A stretch of 62,565 nucleotides of DNA, taken from positions 1 through 62,565 of the forward strand of contig JABAAL010000036.1 in the NCBI GenBank assembly GCA_014238785.1. The letters are read 5' to 3'. Position 1 is the stretch's first letter. Each line of letters starts with the position of its first letter. Under the pieces are notes generated by a model that saw only the letters and a program-made list of their open reading frames with translations, made no database searches and was not told where the DNA came from. This document shows positions 26,053 to 33,427 of this stretch, piece by piece. Both the position numbers and the translations under genes were made by a program. This DNA is from Phycisphaerales bacterium. GTDB lineage: Bacteria; Planctomycetota; Phycisphaerae; Phycisphaerales; SM1A02.

Positions 26053-26142
26053 CGGGGCGTTCATTGGAGACGACGAATGATTTTAGGACAGTCCAAAAAA
26101 AGGCGGCGACCAACATGGTCACCGCCTGTGCTGAACGCCCCG
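26053..26142. repeat. Three-way-junction-like inverted repeats in convergent interval
   Basis: An 11-bp exact inverted repeat (CGGGGCGTTCA at 26053-26063; TGAACGCCCCG at 26132-26142) encloses a 5-bp helix (26064-26068 with 26092-26096) that abuts it and a 9-bp hairpin with one mismatch (26102-26111 with 26117-26126). The latter is the terminator of the minus-strand gene. The rest is unexplained and may be a 3'-UTR element or a small RNA. On the plus strand CCCC (26138-26141) could pair instead with GGGG (26151-26154) ahead of six Ts. Confidence 0.6.
26094..26126 (-). terminator. Intrinsic terminator of the coiled-coil gene
   Basis: On the minus strand GGCGGTGACC-ATGTT-GGTCGCCGCC (one mismatch) is followed directly by seven Ts. 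It lies 49 bases downstream of the stop of the coiled-coil membrane protein gene, in the right orientation to end its transcript. Confidence 0.88.
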
Positions 26143-26174
26143 TCATAGTTGGGGTTTTTTGTGTTTACGTCAAT

Positions 26175-27080
26175 TTAATCAACGGTTTCAAGCAAGGCGT
26201 ATGGACCAACTGTTTCATCTTTGGAATTTTCCACAGTTTGCGTGAATGGGTTTTCGTACAAAGCGTCCGAAGCATCAAAACGAGCACGTGTCTCATAATC
26301 AGACCCAGTTCCAACGTCTGTTAACGCAAGGATAGTACTTTCTTGCACCGTTCGAATTTCAGCAAGTCGCGCACGAACCTGATCAAGGTTTCCTGCAGAC
26401 CCAAAACGGTCAAACCCAGACAACGTTTCTTGTTGTTGCTCGACCATTGCAATGATGCTATCGTTTCGTTCGATTGCATCTATTTCTCGGTCAAGTTGCC
26501 ACAACTGTGCACGGTACGTTTCGTGTTCATGTTCAATTTTTTCAAGAATTGAAACAAGACGACTTTTCTGCTCACCCATAAGTTCGATTTGACGACGATC
26601 GGACGCAAGCCTATCCTCGTAATTAGCCTTTACCGTTCGAATTCGCCTACCCTCGGTGTACGCACCATCAAGATTGTACCGAACGCCTTCAAAACGAATT
26701 GATGGCGTACTACGAACACCGGTGGTTGCTTGAGCATCTTCTACAAGATCATGAAGCACCTCTAAATCAACGGTTGTTAATTCAATCACCCGAATTGCTA
26801 TTCTCTCATCACGATCAAACTGTTCTAGTTGCTGGTCAAGACGAGCAATTTCACCGCGGACCTCTGCAATCCTTTTTGGATACTGGCTTGCTAAATCATC
26901 AAGTTGTCTACGAAGTGCAACAGGGTCGTCTACTAACTGTTCAACAACACTATTTGCCTCTTCTCTAAGTTGATCAATACAGGCCATGACTCGTTGTGGA
27001 CCCACAAGAAGCGTGATTCCACCAACAGCAAGACCCCCAATAATTCCCCAACGAACAATAAAACGTGATGTGGCGCCCAT
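26175..27080 (-). CDS. Membrane-anchored coiled-coil protein, unknown function
   Basis: 301 residues. One N-terminal membrane helix (about 10-27, WGIIGGLAVGGITLLVG) is followed by long coiled-coil stretches: about 35-110 (DDLASQYPKRIAEVRGEIAR and similar) and about 150-215 (IELMGEQKSRLVSILEKIEH), rich in Glu, Arg, Gln and Leu. The C-terminal about 70 residues are not coiled. There is no catalytic motif. It is divergent from the sigma factor gene with 130 bases between. An AAGGAGG ribosome-binding site precedes the ATG. The layout suggests it shares regulation with the sigma/kinase pair; a role in envelope structure or as an anti-sigma-like partner cannot be judged from sequence. Confidence 0.8.
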   Translation of the reverse strand: MGATSRFIVRWGIIGGLAVGGITLLVGPQRVMACIDQLREEANSVVEQLVDDPVALRRQLDDLASQYPKRIAEVRGEIARLDQQLEQFDRDERIAIRVIELTTVDLEVLHDLVEDAQATTGVRSTPSIRFEGVRYNLDGAYTEGRRIRTVKANYEDRLASDRRQIELMGEQKSRLVSILEKIEHEHETYRAQLWQLDREIDAIERNDSIIAMVEQQQETLSGFDRFGSAGNLDQVRARLAEIRTVQESTILALTDVGTGSDYETRARFDASDALYENPFTQTVENSKDETVGPYALLETVD

Positions 27081-27131
27081 GGCAACCTCCTTTTTACGAT
27101 ATTTCGCACAGAAACACTCTGCGTCTTATCG

Positions 27132-27198
27132 TTATTGGGTAGTTTGGTGTTGGCCTTTCATATTCACCCTAAAATCTACAAATGTTTTTCCCCAATAA
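27132..27198 (+). promoter_or_regulatory. Inverted repeat bracketing the sigma-factor leader
   Basis: TTATTGGG (27132-27139) and CCCAATAA (27191-27198) are exact complements across 51 bases; the second arm adjoins the AAGGA that serves as ribosome-binding site of the sigma gene (start 27211). If transcribed from upstream of 27132, the pairing could hide the site. No promoter is clear enough to call. Confidence 0.3.
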
Positions 27199-27210
27199 GG
27201 AAATGTGCCA

Positions 27211-27939
27211 ATGAATGCCCTTACAACAAGGTTTGTGCGCCGACTTCGCGCCAGAGATGAATCGGCGTGGTTTGAGCTATGGCAAGATTTTGGCCCAGCA
27301 ATTCGATTTCAACTTCACAAATGGGGACGCGGTCGCGTTGGTTTTGAAACTGTGCAAGACCTAACCCAAGACACACTCGCCGAACTATCAAAATGTATCG
27401 ATAGATACGACCCAGACCGTGGCGCTCGGTTTAGCACATGGCTTCTCTCCATTGCAAAACACACCCTTGGCGATGAGATGGATCGCCGCAATGCAAAAAA
27501 ACGCGGGAGTGGCATAAAACCCCTTTTGCTCGATGAACGTATTGATTCTAAAAGCGCAGCGCTTCAAGTGGACGAAATCTTTGAACAGAGAATGTTTGGT
27601 GCAAAAGTTTGCGCAGCAATCCGAAGAACAGAAACAGAAGTAGATTTTCTTCATTTCCAAGTCTGGCGCATGCGAGTGCTTGACAACAAAGTTGGAAAAG
27701 AAATTTCAACCCAACTTGGAATTAGTGAACCAACAGTAAGCAGACACGTGGCAAAAATAAGAAAACATCTTAAGCAGACAATTATGCAAGTTGTCATTCA
27801 ATACAGTTTTACTTCAGAAGAAGAGGGAGAGCCCCTAACAGCAGGCATGGGCGGCAGCGATTCTGATTTCGATGCCGCGGTGTGCGAAGCATATCACCAA
27901 CACCAACTCTTCCTTGAAAAAGAAAGTGCAGGGTTATAA
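27211..27939 (+). CDS. RNA polymerase sigma factor, sigma-70/ECF type
   Basis: 242 residues. Region 2 is visible as VQDLTQDTLAELSKCIDRYD followed by GARFSTWLLSIAKHTLGDEM (core and -10 binding). Region 4 is FLHFQVWRMRVLDNKVGKEI followed by the helix-turn-helix LGISEPTVSRHVAKIRKHL. There is no region 1.1 or 3, so it is of the short extracytoplasmic-function kind. The C-terminal tail of about 40 residues (SEEEGEPLTAGMGGSDSDF) is acidic and is not part of the sigma fold. The ATG at 27211 with AAGGA upstream is preferred to the GTG two codons earlier. The kinase gene starts 2 bases after the stop, so the two are probably translated together. Confidence 0.92.
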   Translation: MNALTTRFVRRLRARDESAWFELWQDFGPAIRFQLHKWGRGRVGFETVQDLTQDTLAELSKCIDRYDPDRGARFSTWLLSIAKHTLGDEMDRRNAKKRGSGIKPLLLDERIDSKSAALQVDEIFEQRMFGAKVCAAIRRTETEVDFLHFQVWRMRVLDNKVGKEISTQLGISEPTVSRHVAKIRKHLKQTIMQVVIQYSFTSEEEGEPLTAGMGGSDSDFDAAVCEAYHQHQLFLEKESAGL

Positions 27940-27941
27940 TC

Positions 27942-29666
27942 ATGGGAACCGCACTGTTAACATGTTTTGGCACAGTAGTTGGACTTGTTGGATCAATTAT
28001 AGTATTGGTGTATGTCGTCATTCCGGTGGTTGGACACGTGTTCACTTTTGTTGGAAGGTTATTTCGATTTGGATTTTATGAATTACGGGATTTGTTGTTA
28101 ATACCAATAGCCCTGTTTGTGGGCGCGGTCAAATTGTTAAGAGCAACGCTTTGTGTAATTCTTGCTCGGTGGGATTTAGTTCACAAAGAAATGGCAGCAG
28201 CAAAGCGTCGTTTTATAGAGGCATACGACCGAACTGTTGCCGTTTTGATAGTTAACCCGCTTCGTGTTTTTGCAATTGATACAACAAAACAAACCCCCAC
28301 GTATCGGCCAGCAACAACAAACACAACCAACGCAAAATTTGAAGGGTATACCATTGTTGGAACGCTTCCCTCTGGCGGGAGTGGTGCAAAACTCTACATC
28401 GCTACTCCAGCAAACAACACATCATCCGTCGTTATTAAAAGTTTTGAGATAGCCACAGGTTCGCAGTTACCACAAATCGTCCGAGAGTCCCGCGCAATGG
28501 AATCGGCAAAAAAACTTGGGCTTGTGCTCGAGCACCACCTCGATAATGAGCGGTTTTGGTACGCGATGCCGTACCACGCAGGAGACCACCTTGGTGTTGT
28601 AACAAACAACCTGCACGGTAATTCAAACCGCCTGTCTAATTCCCAATTGCAAGCCATACTCTCGTACCAACAATCACTCCTTCAAACCCTACGCGAATAT
28701 CACACGGCAGGGTTTTGGCACAAAGATGTAAAACCAGACAACATAATTATTCACGACGGAGCCGCCCATCTTGTTGATTTTGGTCTTGTAACGCCTCTTG
28801 CCTCTGCGATGACACTTACAACACACGGAACAGAATATTTTCGAGATCCAGAACTTGTTCGCCAATCAATGCGTGGTGTAAAAGTGCACCAGGTAGACGG
28901 ATCAAAGTTTGATGTGTTTGGTGCTGGTGCGGTGTTGTACTTTATGCTTGAAAATACATTTCCAGCACACGGCGTACTGAGCGATTTTAGTAAGGAAAGT
29001 CCAGAGTCTATCCGCTGGATAGTCCGCAGAGCAATGGCAGATTACGACAAGCGCTACGCCTCTGTTGAGGAAATGCTGCTTGATATTGATACTCTTTTAC
29101 GCGCAAAAAACATCGCGGGTGTTCGACCCGCCGATCTACCATCGATGGGCGTCGAGTCTCTATCCCCAAAGAAAGAATCCGTGCGCCGGCTGCCCGCTAA
29201 ATCAACACCATCAACTGGCGGTGGACCCTTCCCCACAAAAGTCTACAGGTACAGAACAAAACCGCTTGGTTTCGTTGCAATACTTGTCGCCGTTGCAGTA
29301 GGCGTTATGGTTGTTCCATCAACAATAACATCAACAACCACACCTGAATACATACTTCCAGAAAGTGTCCCAGAGGGCAGAGTGCTCGTGTTAAACGAAC
29401 TCTCCACTACACTTAGCGACAGCACGCGAAAAGCAGCATCAAATAAAATGGTAGAACTCGGCGTTGCGGGATGGGAACTGTTTGTCGATGCGGAAAAAGA
29501 AGCGTTGGTGCGGACCTGGTTGCCGGCAGACCCAACTATTTCACTAGTTCCAGCAGGCAAGTTTACGCACGAAAACATATCTGGCATCCTGCTCGTCCAA
29601 GAGGGTAAAGATTATGCACCGATGTTTTATTTTATTGATGAAAACGGTGCACTCTTATTCCAATAA
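27942..29666 (+). CDS. Membrane-bound serine/threonine protein kinase
   Basis: 574 residues. Two hydrophobic segments (about 10-35 and 50-75) precede a protein kinase domain: glycine loop LPSGGSGAKLYIA (about 142-154), the VAIK-type Lys166 in SVVIKSF, catalytic loop HKDVKPDN (260-267; HKD replaces the common HRD), DFG at 279-281 and a GTEYFRDPEL activation/P+1 region. All catalytic residues are present. A third membrane helix (about 442-460) is followed by a soluble C-terminal domain of about 110 residues with no family I recognise. It may phosphorylate the sigma factor or a partner encoded next to it; this is inference from gene order alone. Confidence 0.88.
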   Translation: MGTALLTCFGTVVGLVGSIIVLVYVVIPVVGHVFTFVGRLFRFGFYELRDLLLIPIALFVGAVKLLRATLCVILARWDLVHKEMAAAKRRFIEAYDRTVAVLIVNPLRVFAIDTTKQTPTYRPATTNTTNAKFEGYTIVGTLPSGGSGAKLYIATPANNTSSVVIKSFEIATGSQLPQIVRESRAMESAKKLGLVLEHHLDNERFWYAMPYHAGDHLGVVTNNLHGNSNRLSNSQLQAILSYQQSLLQTLREYHTAGFWHKDVKPDNIIIHDGAAHLVDFGLVTPLASAMTLTTHGTEYFRDPELVRQSMRGVKVHQVDGSKFDVFGAGAVLYFMLENTFPAHGVLSDFSKESPESIRWIVRRAMADYDKRYASVEEMLLDIDTLLRAKNIAGVRPADLPSMGVESLSPKKESVRRLPAKSTPSTGGGPFPTKVYRYRTKPLGFVAILVAVAVGVMVVPSTITSTTTPEYILPESVPEGRVLVLNELSTTLSDSTRKAASNKMVELGVAGWELFVDAEKEALVRTWLPADPTISLVPAGKFTHENISGILLVQEGKDYAPMFYFIDENGALLFQ

Positions 29667-29675
29667 AATAAAAGT

Positions 29676-30470
29676 GTGGAACTAGAGTCACTTCTCCTTA
29701 TAGCACTCGGGGCTTTTGCAATGGCGACGATGTATTCGACCGTGGGGCACGGCGGAGGTTCTGGGTATCTCGCCATTCTTGCAATAGCAGCAGTTGCACC
29801 AGAACAAATGAGACCAACGGCGCTACTCTTAAACGTAGTTGTTGCGAGTATTGCAACGTGGAAATTCGCAGGGCAAGGAAAGTTTCGCAAAGATATATTT
29901 TTTCCACTCGTCTGTGCGAGTATACCCGCAGCGTTTATAGGTGGCGCTTTTACATTACCGCCCCAACTCTACAAACCAATTGTTGGAATAATATTGTTGT
30001 TCGCAGCGGTTCGATTATGTACACCAATAAAGGGAACCGAGAAAACAAAAACAACTTCAATCTTTGCAATTGCAGTTGCGGGGATATGCATTGGTTTTGT
30101 AAGCGGCGCAATTGGCATTGGCGGCGGTATATTTTTAAGTCCTCTTGTGTTGTTGCTGGGCTGGACGACTGCAAAACAGACCGCAACAATAAGTGCACCC
30201 TTTATTCTTCTAAATTCTTTGGCTGGACTTGGCGGTATTACGCTAGAACTCGGTGGCTTGCCAACAAACGCATCGCTTGTTGCCCCGCTTATCGTTGCAG
30301 TTGTTATTGGCGGATATATTGGGGCAACTTTTGGCAGCAAAAAACTCGGGCACAGGGGTCTCCGAACCGCCCTTGGTATCGTCTTGCTACTTGCAGCGGC
30401 GAAGATGTTAGTTACAAGCACAAGCACAGAAAGCCAAGAATCGTTGAATGAGATAAAATACAGACAATGA
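29676..30470 (+). CDS. TauE/SafE-family (TSUP) membrane transporter
   Basis: 264 residues, about eight hydrophobic helices. Both halves carry the family's Gly-rich motif: STVGHGGGSGYLAIL in the first and VSGAIGIGGGIFLSPLVLLL in the second. Members move sulfite, sulfonates, sulfoacetate or other small organic anions. The GTG start at 29676 lies 9 bases after the kinase gene and the 3' end overlaps the methylisocitrate-lyase-like gene by 4 bases (ATGA). That tight linkage suggests a small carboxylate as substrate, but TSUP proteins cannot be assigned a substrate by sequence. Confidence 0.9.
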   Translation: MELESLLLIALGAFAMATMYSTVGHGGGSGYLAILAIAAVAPEQMRPTALLLNVVVASIATWKFAGQGKFRKDIFFPLVCASIPAAFIGGAFTLPPQLYKPIVGIILLFAAVRLCTPIKGTEKTKTTSIFAIAVAGICIGFVSGAIGIGGGIFLSPLVLLLGWTTAKQTATISAPFILLNSLAGLGGITLELGGLPTNASLVAPLIVAVVIGGYIGATFGSKKLGHRGLRTALGIVLLLAAAKMLVTSTSTESQESLNEIKYRQ

Positions 30471-31315
30471 ATTCGCAAGCAGCAAAACTACGCACCTCCA
30501 TGGATCAAGGCATCGTCATGTGCCCCGGCGCATGGAACGGATTGGTCGGAGCAGCTATTGCGAAGGCTGGCTTTACGTCGTGTTATATAAGCGGCGGGGC
30601 AACCGCAAATGCCGCGGGTTATCCAGATGTTGGCCTCATTACACTTACAGAAATGTGTCGCACCATCAAAGAGGTTTCAAATGCATGTAAACTTCCGGTA
30701 ATTGTTGACGCAGACACTGGCTACGGTGAAATAGAATGCCTCGCAAGAACAGTTGTGGAATACGATCGTAATGGCGCAGCGGGGATGCACATCGAAGACC
30801 AGGAGTTTCCAAAAAGGTGTGGCCATCTTGATGGCAAGACATTGATTTCAACATCCGCCATGTCGCAAAAAATTTCAACAGCATCTGAAAACCGACTGAA
30901 TGAAGAATTCATTCTTATTGCAAGAACAGACGCTCGAGGCGTGGACGGAATGGATGCAGCAATTGATCGTGGTAATGCATATAGAGATGCAGGCGCCGAC
31001 ATGATTTTTCCAGAGGGCTTGCGAAGCGAAGAAGAGTTTGCAGAGTTTGCAATCAAATGCCCCGGACTGCTTCTTGCGAACATGACAGAGTTTGGGAAAA
31101 CGCCACACTTTACCGCCGATCAGTTTTATTCCTTCGGGTACAACCTTGTTATTTACCCAGTAACGTTTCAGCGCGTTGCAATGGGAGCGATTACTCGTTG
31201 TTTAGAACAACTACGCAAAGAGGGTACTGCCGAAGGCTTTGAAGGCCAAATGCAAACAAGACAAGAGTTATATGATTTGCTCGGCTACGTTCCGGGTGAA
31301 GCGTGGTCGTTTTAA
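30467..31315 (+). CDS. prpB: Methylisocitrate lyase or related PEP-mutase/isocitrate-lyase-family enzyme
   Basis: 282 residues. Motifs: SGGATANAAGYPD, VDADTGYG (metal Asp), HIEDQEFPKRCGHLDGK (the KRCGH loop carries the catalytic Cys, usually KKCGH in methylisocitrate lyase) and ARTDARGVDGMDAAI. It would cleave 2-methylisocitrate to pyruvate and succinate at the end of the methylcitrate cycle. Oxaloacetate decarboxylase or another lyase of the same superfamily remains possible. The neighbouring citrate-synthase gene supports the methylcitrate assignment. Methylcitrate dehydratase (PrpD) and an aconitase are not in the window, so the cycle cannot be shown complete here. Confidence 0.82.
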   Translation: MNSQAAKLRTSMDQGIVMCPGAWNGLVGAAIAKAGFTSCYISGGATANAAGYPDVGLITLTEMCRTIKEVSNACKLPVIVDADTGYGEIECLARTVVEYDRNGAAGMHIEDQEFPKRCGHLDGKTLISTSAMSQKISTASENRLNEEFILIARTDARGVDGMDAAIDRGNAYRDAGADMIFPEGLRSEEEFAEFAIKCPGLLLANMTEFGKTPHFTADQFYSFGYNLVIYPVTFQRVAMGAITRCLEQLRKEGTAEGFEGQMQTRQELYDLLGYVPGEAWSF

Positions 31316-31401
31316 CCACACGCGTACTTACTGTTTAGATTCTGATAGAATGGGGCGTTCAACGAATGTTGATTTTTACGCACTTACATTAGAAAGAAAC
31401 C

Positions 31402-32559
31402 ATGTCACAAACAGAAGAAAAAGCACCAAAACAAGCAGATGAGCGAGGATTAGCGGGCCAAGTCATTGGTGATACGGCGGTCTGCGCAGTAAACCAAACA
31501 CAGCTTATGTATCGCGGATATGAGATTGCAGACCTAGCTGCGAATGCAACATTTGAAGAAGTGGCGTACCTGCTTTTGGTTGGAAATAAACCAACAAGCG
31601 ATGAGTTGGCGTCATTCAAGTCTGAGCTTGCTTCTATGCGCGCAATTCCAAACAGCGTCAAAGATGCAATAATTCATATTGCAAAAAATACTCCAGAGGC
31701 ACACCCGATGGCTGTGTTGCGAACATCGGTTTCATTGTTGTCACACCTTTGCCCTGTTTGCGAAGATAACGATGCCGAGTCTGATTTGCGAAAATCAATG
31801 TATCTTCTAGCCCAGATACCAACGTGTATTGGCGTTCACCAAATGGCACTTGATGGGAAGACCCCTGTAGAACCAGATCCAAATCTTGACCACGCTGCGA
31901 ACCTGTTGTGGTGCATGAGCGGCGAAGTACCGCACGAATCGGCTGCAAAAGTGGTGGATGTATCGCTCGTTCTTTATGCCGAACACGACTACAACGCATC
32001 GACATTTACGTGCCGCGTTATCGCTTCCACGAACGGAGACCTTCACTCAAGCGTTTGTGGTGGTATCGGCGCTCTTAAAGGGAATTTACATGGCGGCGCA
32101 AACGAAGCCGCAATGAAAATGCTGAAAGAGATTATGGAGTCGGTTGAGGGTGGTTCAACTGCGGACGACTTTATGCAACACGCCTTTGAGACAAAGAAAA
32201 AACTCATGGGATTCGGTCACCGTGTGTACAAAAATGGTGACCACCGCGCAGGCATACTTCGAGACTGGGGACTTAAATATGTTAACGAGGCAAATCCAGA
32301 TGCCATGAAGTGGTTTAACCTTGGGGATGAAGTACAAGCAATCATGCTCCGCGACAAGAATATCTTTCCAAATGTCGACTTTCCTTGCGGCATGACCTAT
32401 TTTTCATTGGGAATTCCTGTGCCACAATACACGCCAATTTTTGTTGCATCAAGAATTACGGGTTGGTGTGCACACATAATGGAGCAGCATCAAAACAACC
32501 GACTTATTAGACCCCTAGCAAGATACACCGGCGAAAAACTACGAAGTTGGAACGGGTAA
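31402..32559 (+). CDS. Citrate synthase / 2-methylcitrate synthase
   Basis: 385 residues. Citrate synthase hallmarks: HPMAVLRTSVSLL, DYNASTFTCRV with the conserved His-containing YAEHDYN segment before it, GGIGALKGNLHGGAN with the catalytic His, and MGFGHRVYK with the other active-site His and the Arg. The C-terminal part has an IFPNVDFPCGMTYFSLGI segment, with the catalytic Asp, then a VASRITGWCAHIMEQ region. The length and short N-terminus fit the type II-related small citrate synthases that also include 2-methylcitrate synthases. Proximity to the methylisocitrate-lyase-like gene (86-base gap) favours the methylcitrate role, but ordinary citrate synthase is possible. The next gene starts one base after the stop. 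Confidence 0.88.
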   Translation: MSQTEEKAPKQADERGLAGQVIGDTAVCAVNQTQLMYRGYEIADLAANATFEEVAYLLLVGNKPTSDELASFKSELASMRAIPNSVKDAIIHIAKNTPEAHPMAVLRTSVSLLSHLCPVCEDNDAESDLRKSMYLLAQIPTCIGVHQMALDGKTPVEPDPNLDHAANLLWCMSGEVPHESAAKVVDVSLVLYAEHDYNASTFTCRVIASTNGDLHSSVCGGIGALKGNLHGGANEAAMKMLKEIMESVEGGSTADDFMQHAFETKKKLMGFGHRVYKNGDHRAGILRDWGLKYVNEANPDAMKWFNLGDEVQAIMLRDKNIFPNVDFPCGMTYFSLGIPVPQYTPIFVASRITGWCAHIMEQHQNNRLIRPLARYTGEKLRSWNG

Positions 32560-32560
32560 C

Positions 32561-33424
32561 ATGGTTGTTAAGAAGGTAGCGGTAATTGGCGGTGGAACCA
32601 TGGGCAGCGGCATTGCACTTACTGCCGCAACACACGGCATTCATGCCGTAATAGTTGATATAAACGAAGATCAACTTGCAAGAGCAACGGATTACCACAC
32701 AAAACAGTTAGCGCGCAGTGTTTCAAAAGAAAGAATCACGCAAGAAGAAGCCAGTGTCGCAACGGCGCACCTTTCATATGTCAGCGCAATGGCCGATGCA
32801 TCGGACGCAGATTGGGCTGTGGAAGCCGCAACCGAAAACATAGACATAAAAAAATCCATCTTTGCACAGATGTCCGAAACATTTAACAAGGATGTTGTGC
32901 TTGCTACAAACACCTCCTCCATTTCGATAACTGACCTTGCGTCTATTATCCCAGATGCTGCGGACAGAGTTATTGGGATGCACTTTTTTAATCCCGTGCC
33001 AGTGATGAAACTCGTAGAGGTTATCAAGGGCAAAGAAACAAGCAGCAAAACGACAGCGTCAACCTTGGAACTAGCAGAGCAAATGGGAAAAATCCCCGTT
33101 CCTGCAAACGACAGGGCGGGCTTTGTTTCAAATCGCGTCCTTATGCCTATGATCAACGAAGCATTCCATGCGTGGGCAGATGGCGTTGCTGAACCAGAAG
33201 ACATAGATTCAATCATGAAACTTGGCTGCGCCTTTCCAATGGGTCCGCTTCGCCTTGCCGACTACATAGGCCTTGATGTTTGTAAAGACATCATGATGGT
33301 GATGTACAACGGGCTCGAGGAGAATCCAAAATATTTACCGAGTGCAAAACTCATTGAACTGGTCGACCAAGGATATTTTGGAGACAAATCTGGTCGTGGC
33401 GTTTATAAGTACGACAAAGGATAA
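32561..33424 (+). CDS. 3-hydroxybutyryl-CoA / 3-hydroxyacyl-CoA dehydrogenase
   Basis: 287 residues. NAD site AVIGGGTMGSGIA at the N-terminus, then the ATNTSSISITDLA segment and the catalytic-His motif IGMHFFNPVPVMKLVEVI. The C-terminal domain has GFVSNRVLMPMINEAFHAW and GCAFPMGPLRLADYIGLDVC, all typical of short, monofunctional 3-hydroxybutyryl-CoA dehydrogenases. It would reduce or oxidise the 3-keto/3-hydroxy acyl-CoA pair. It starts one base after the citrate-synthase-like gene and is followed 3 bases later by the ResB-like gene, so all are probably in one transcript although the functions differ. Confidence 0.93.
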   Translation: MVVKKVAVIGGGTMGSGIALTAATHGIHAVIVDINEDQLARATDYHTKQLARSVSKERITQEEASVATAHLSYVSAMADASDADWAVEAATENIDIKKSIFAQMSETFNKDVVLATNTSSISITDLASIIPDAADRVIGMHFFNPVPVMKLVEVIKGKETSSKTTASTLELAEQMGKIPVPANDRAGFVSNRVLMPMINEAFHAWADGVAEPEDIDSIMKLGCAFPMGPLRLADYIGLDVCKDIMMVMYNGLEENPKYLPSAKLIELVDQGYFGDKSGRGVYKYDKG

Positions 33425-33427
33425 CTG

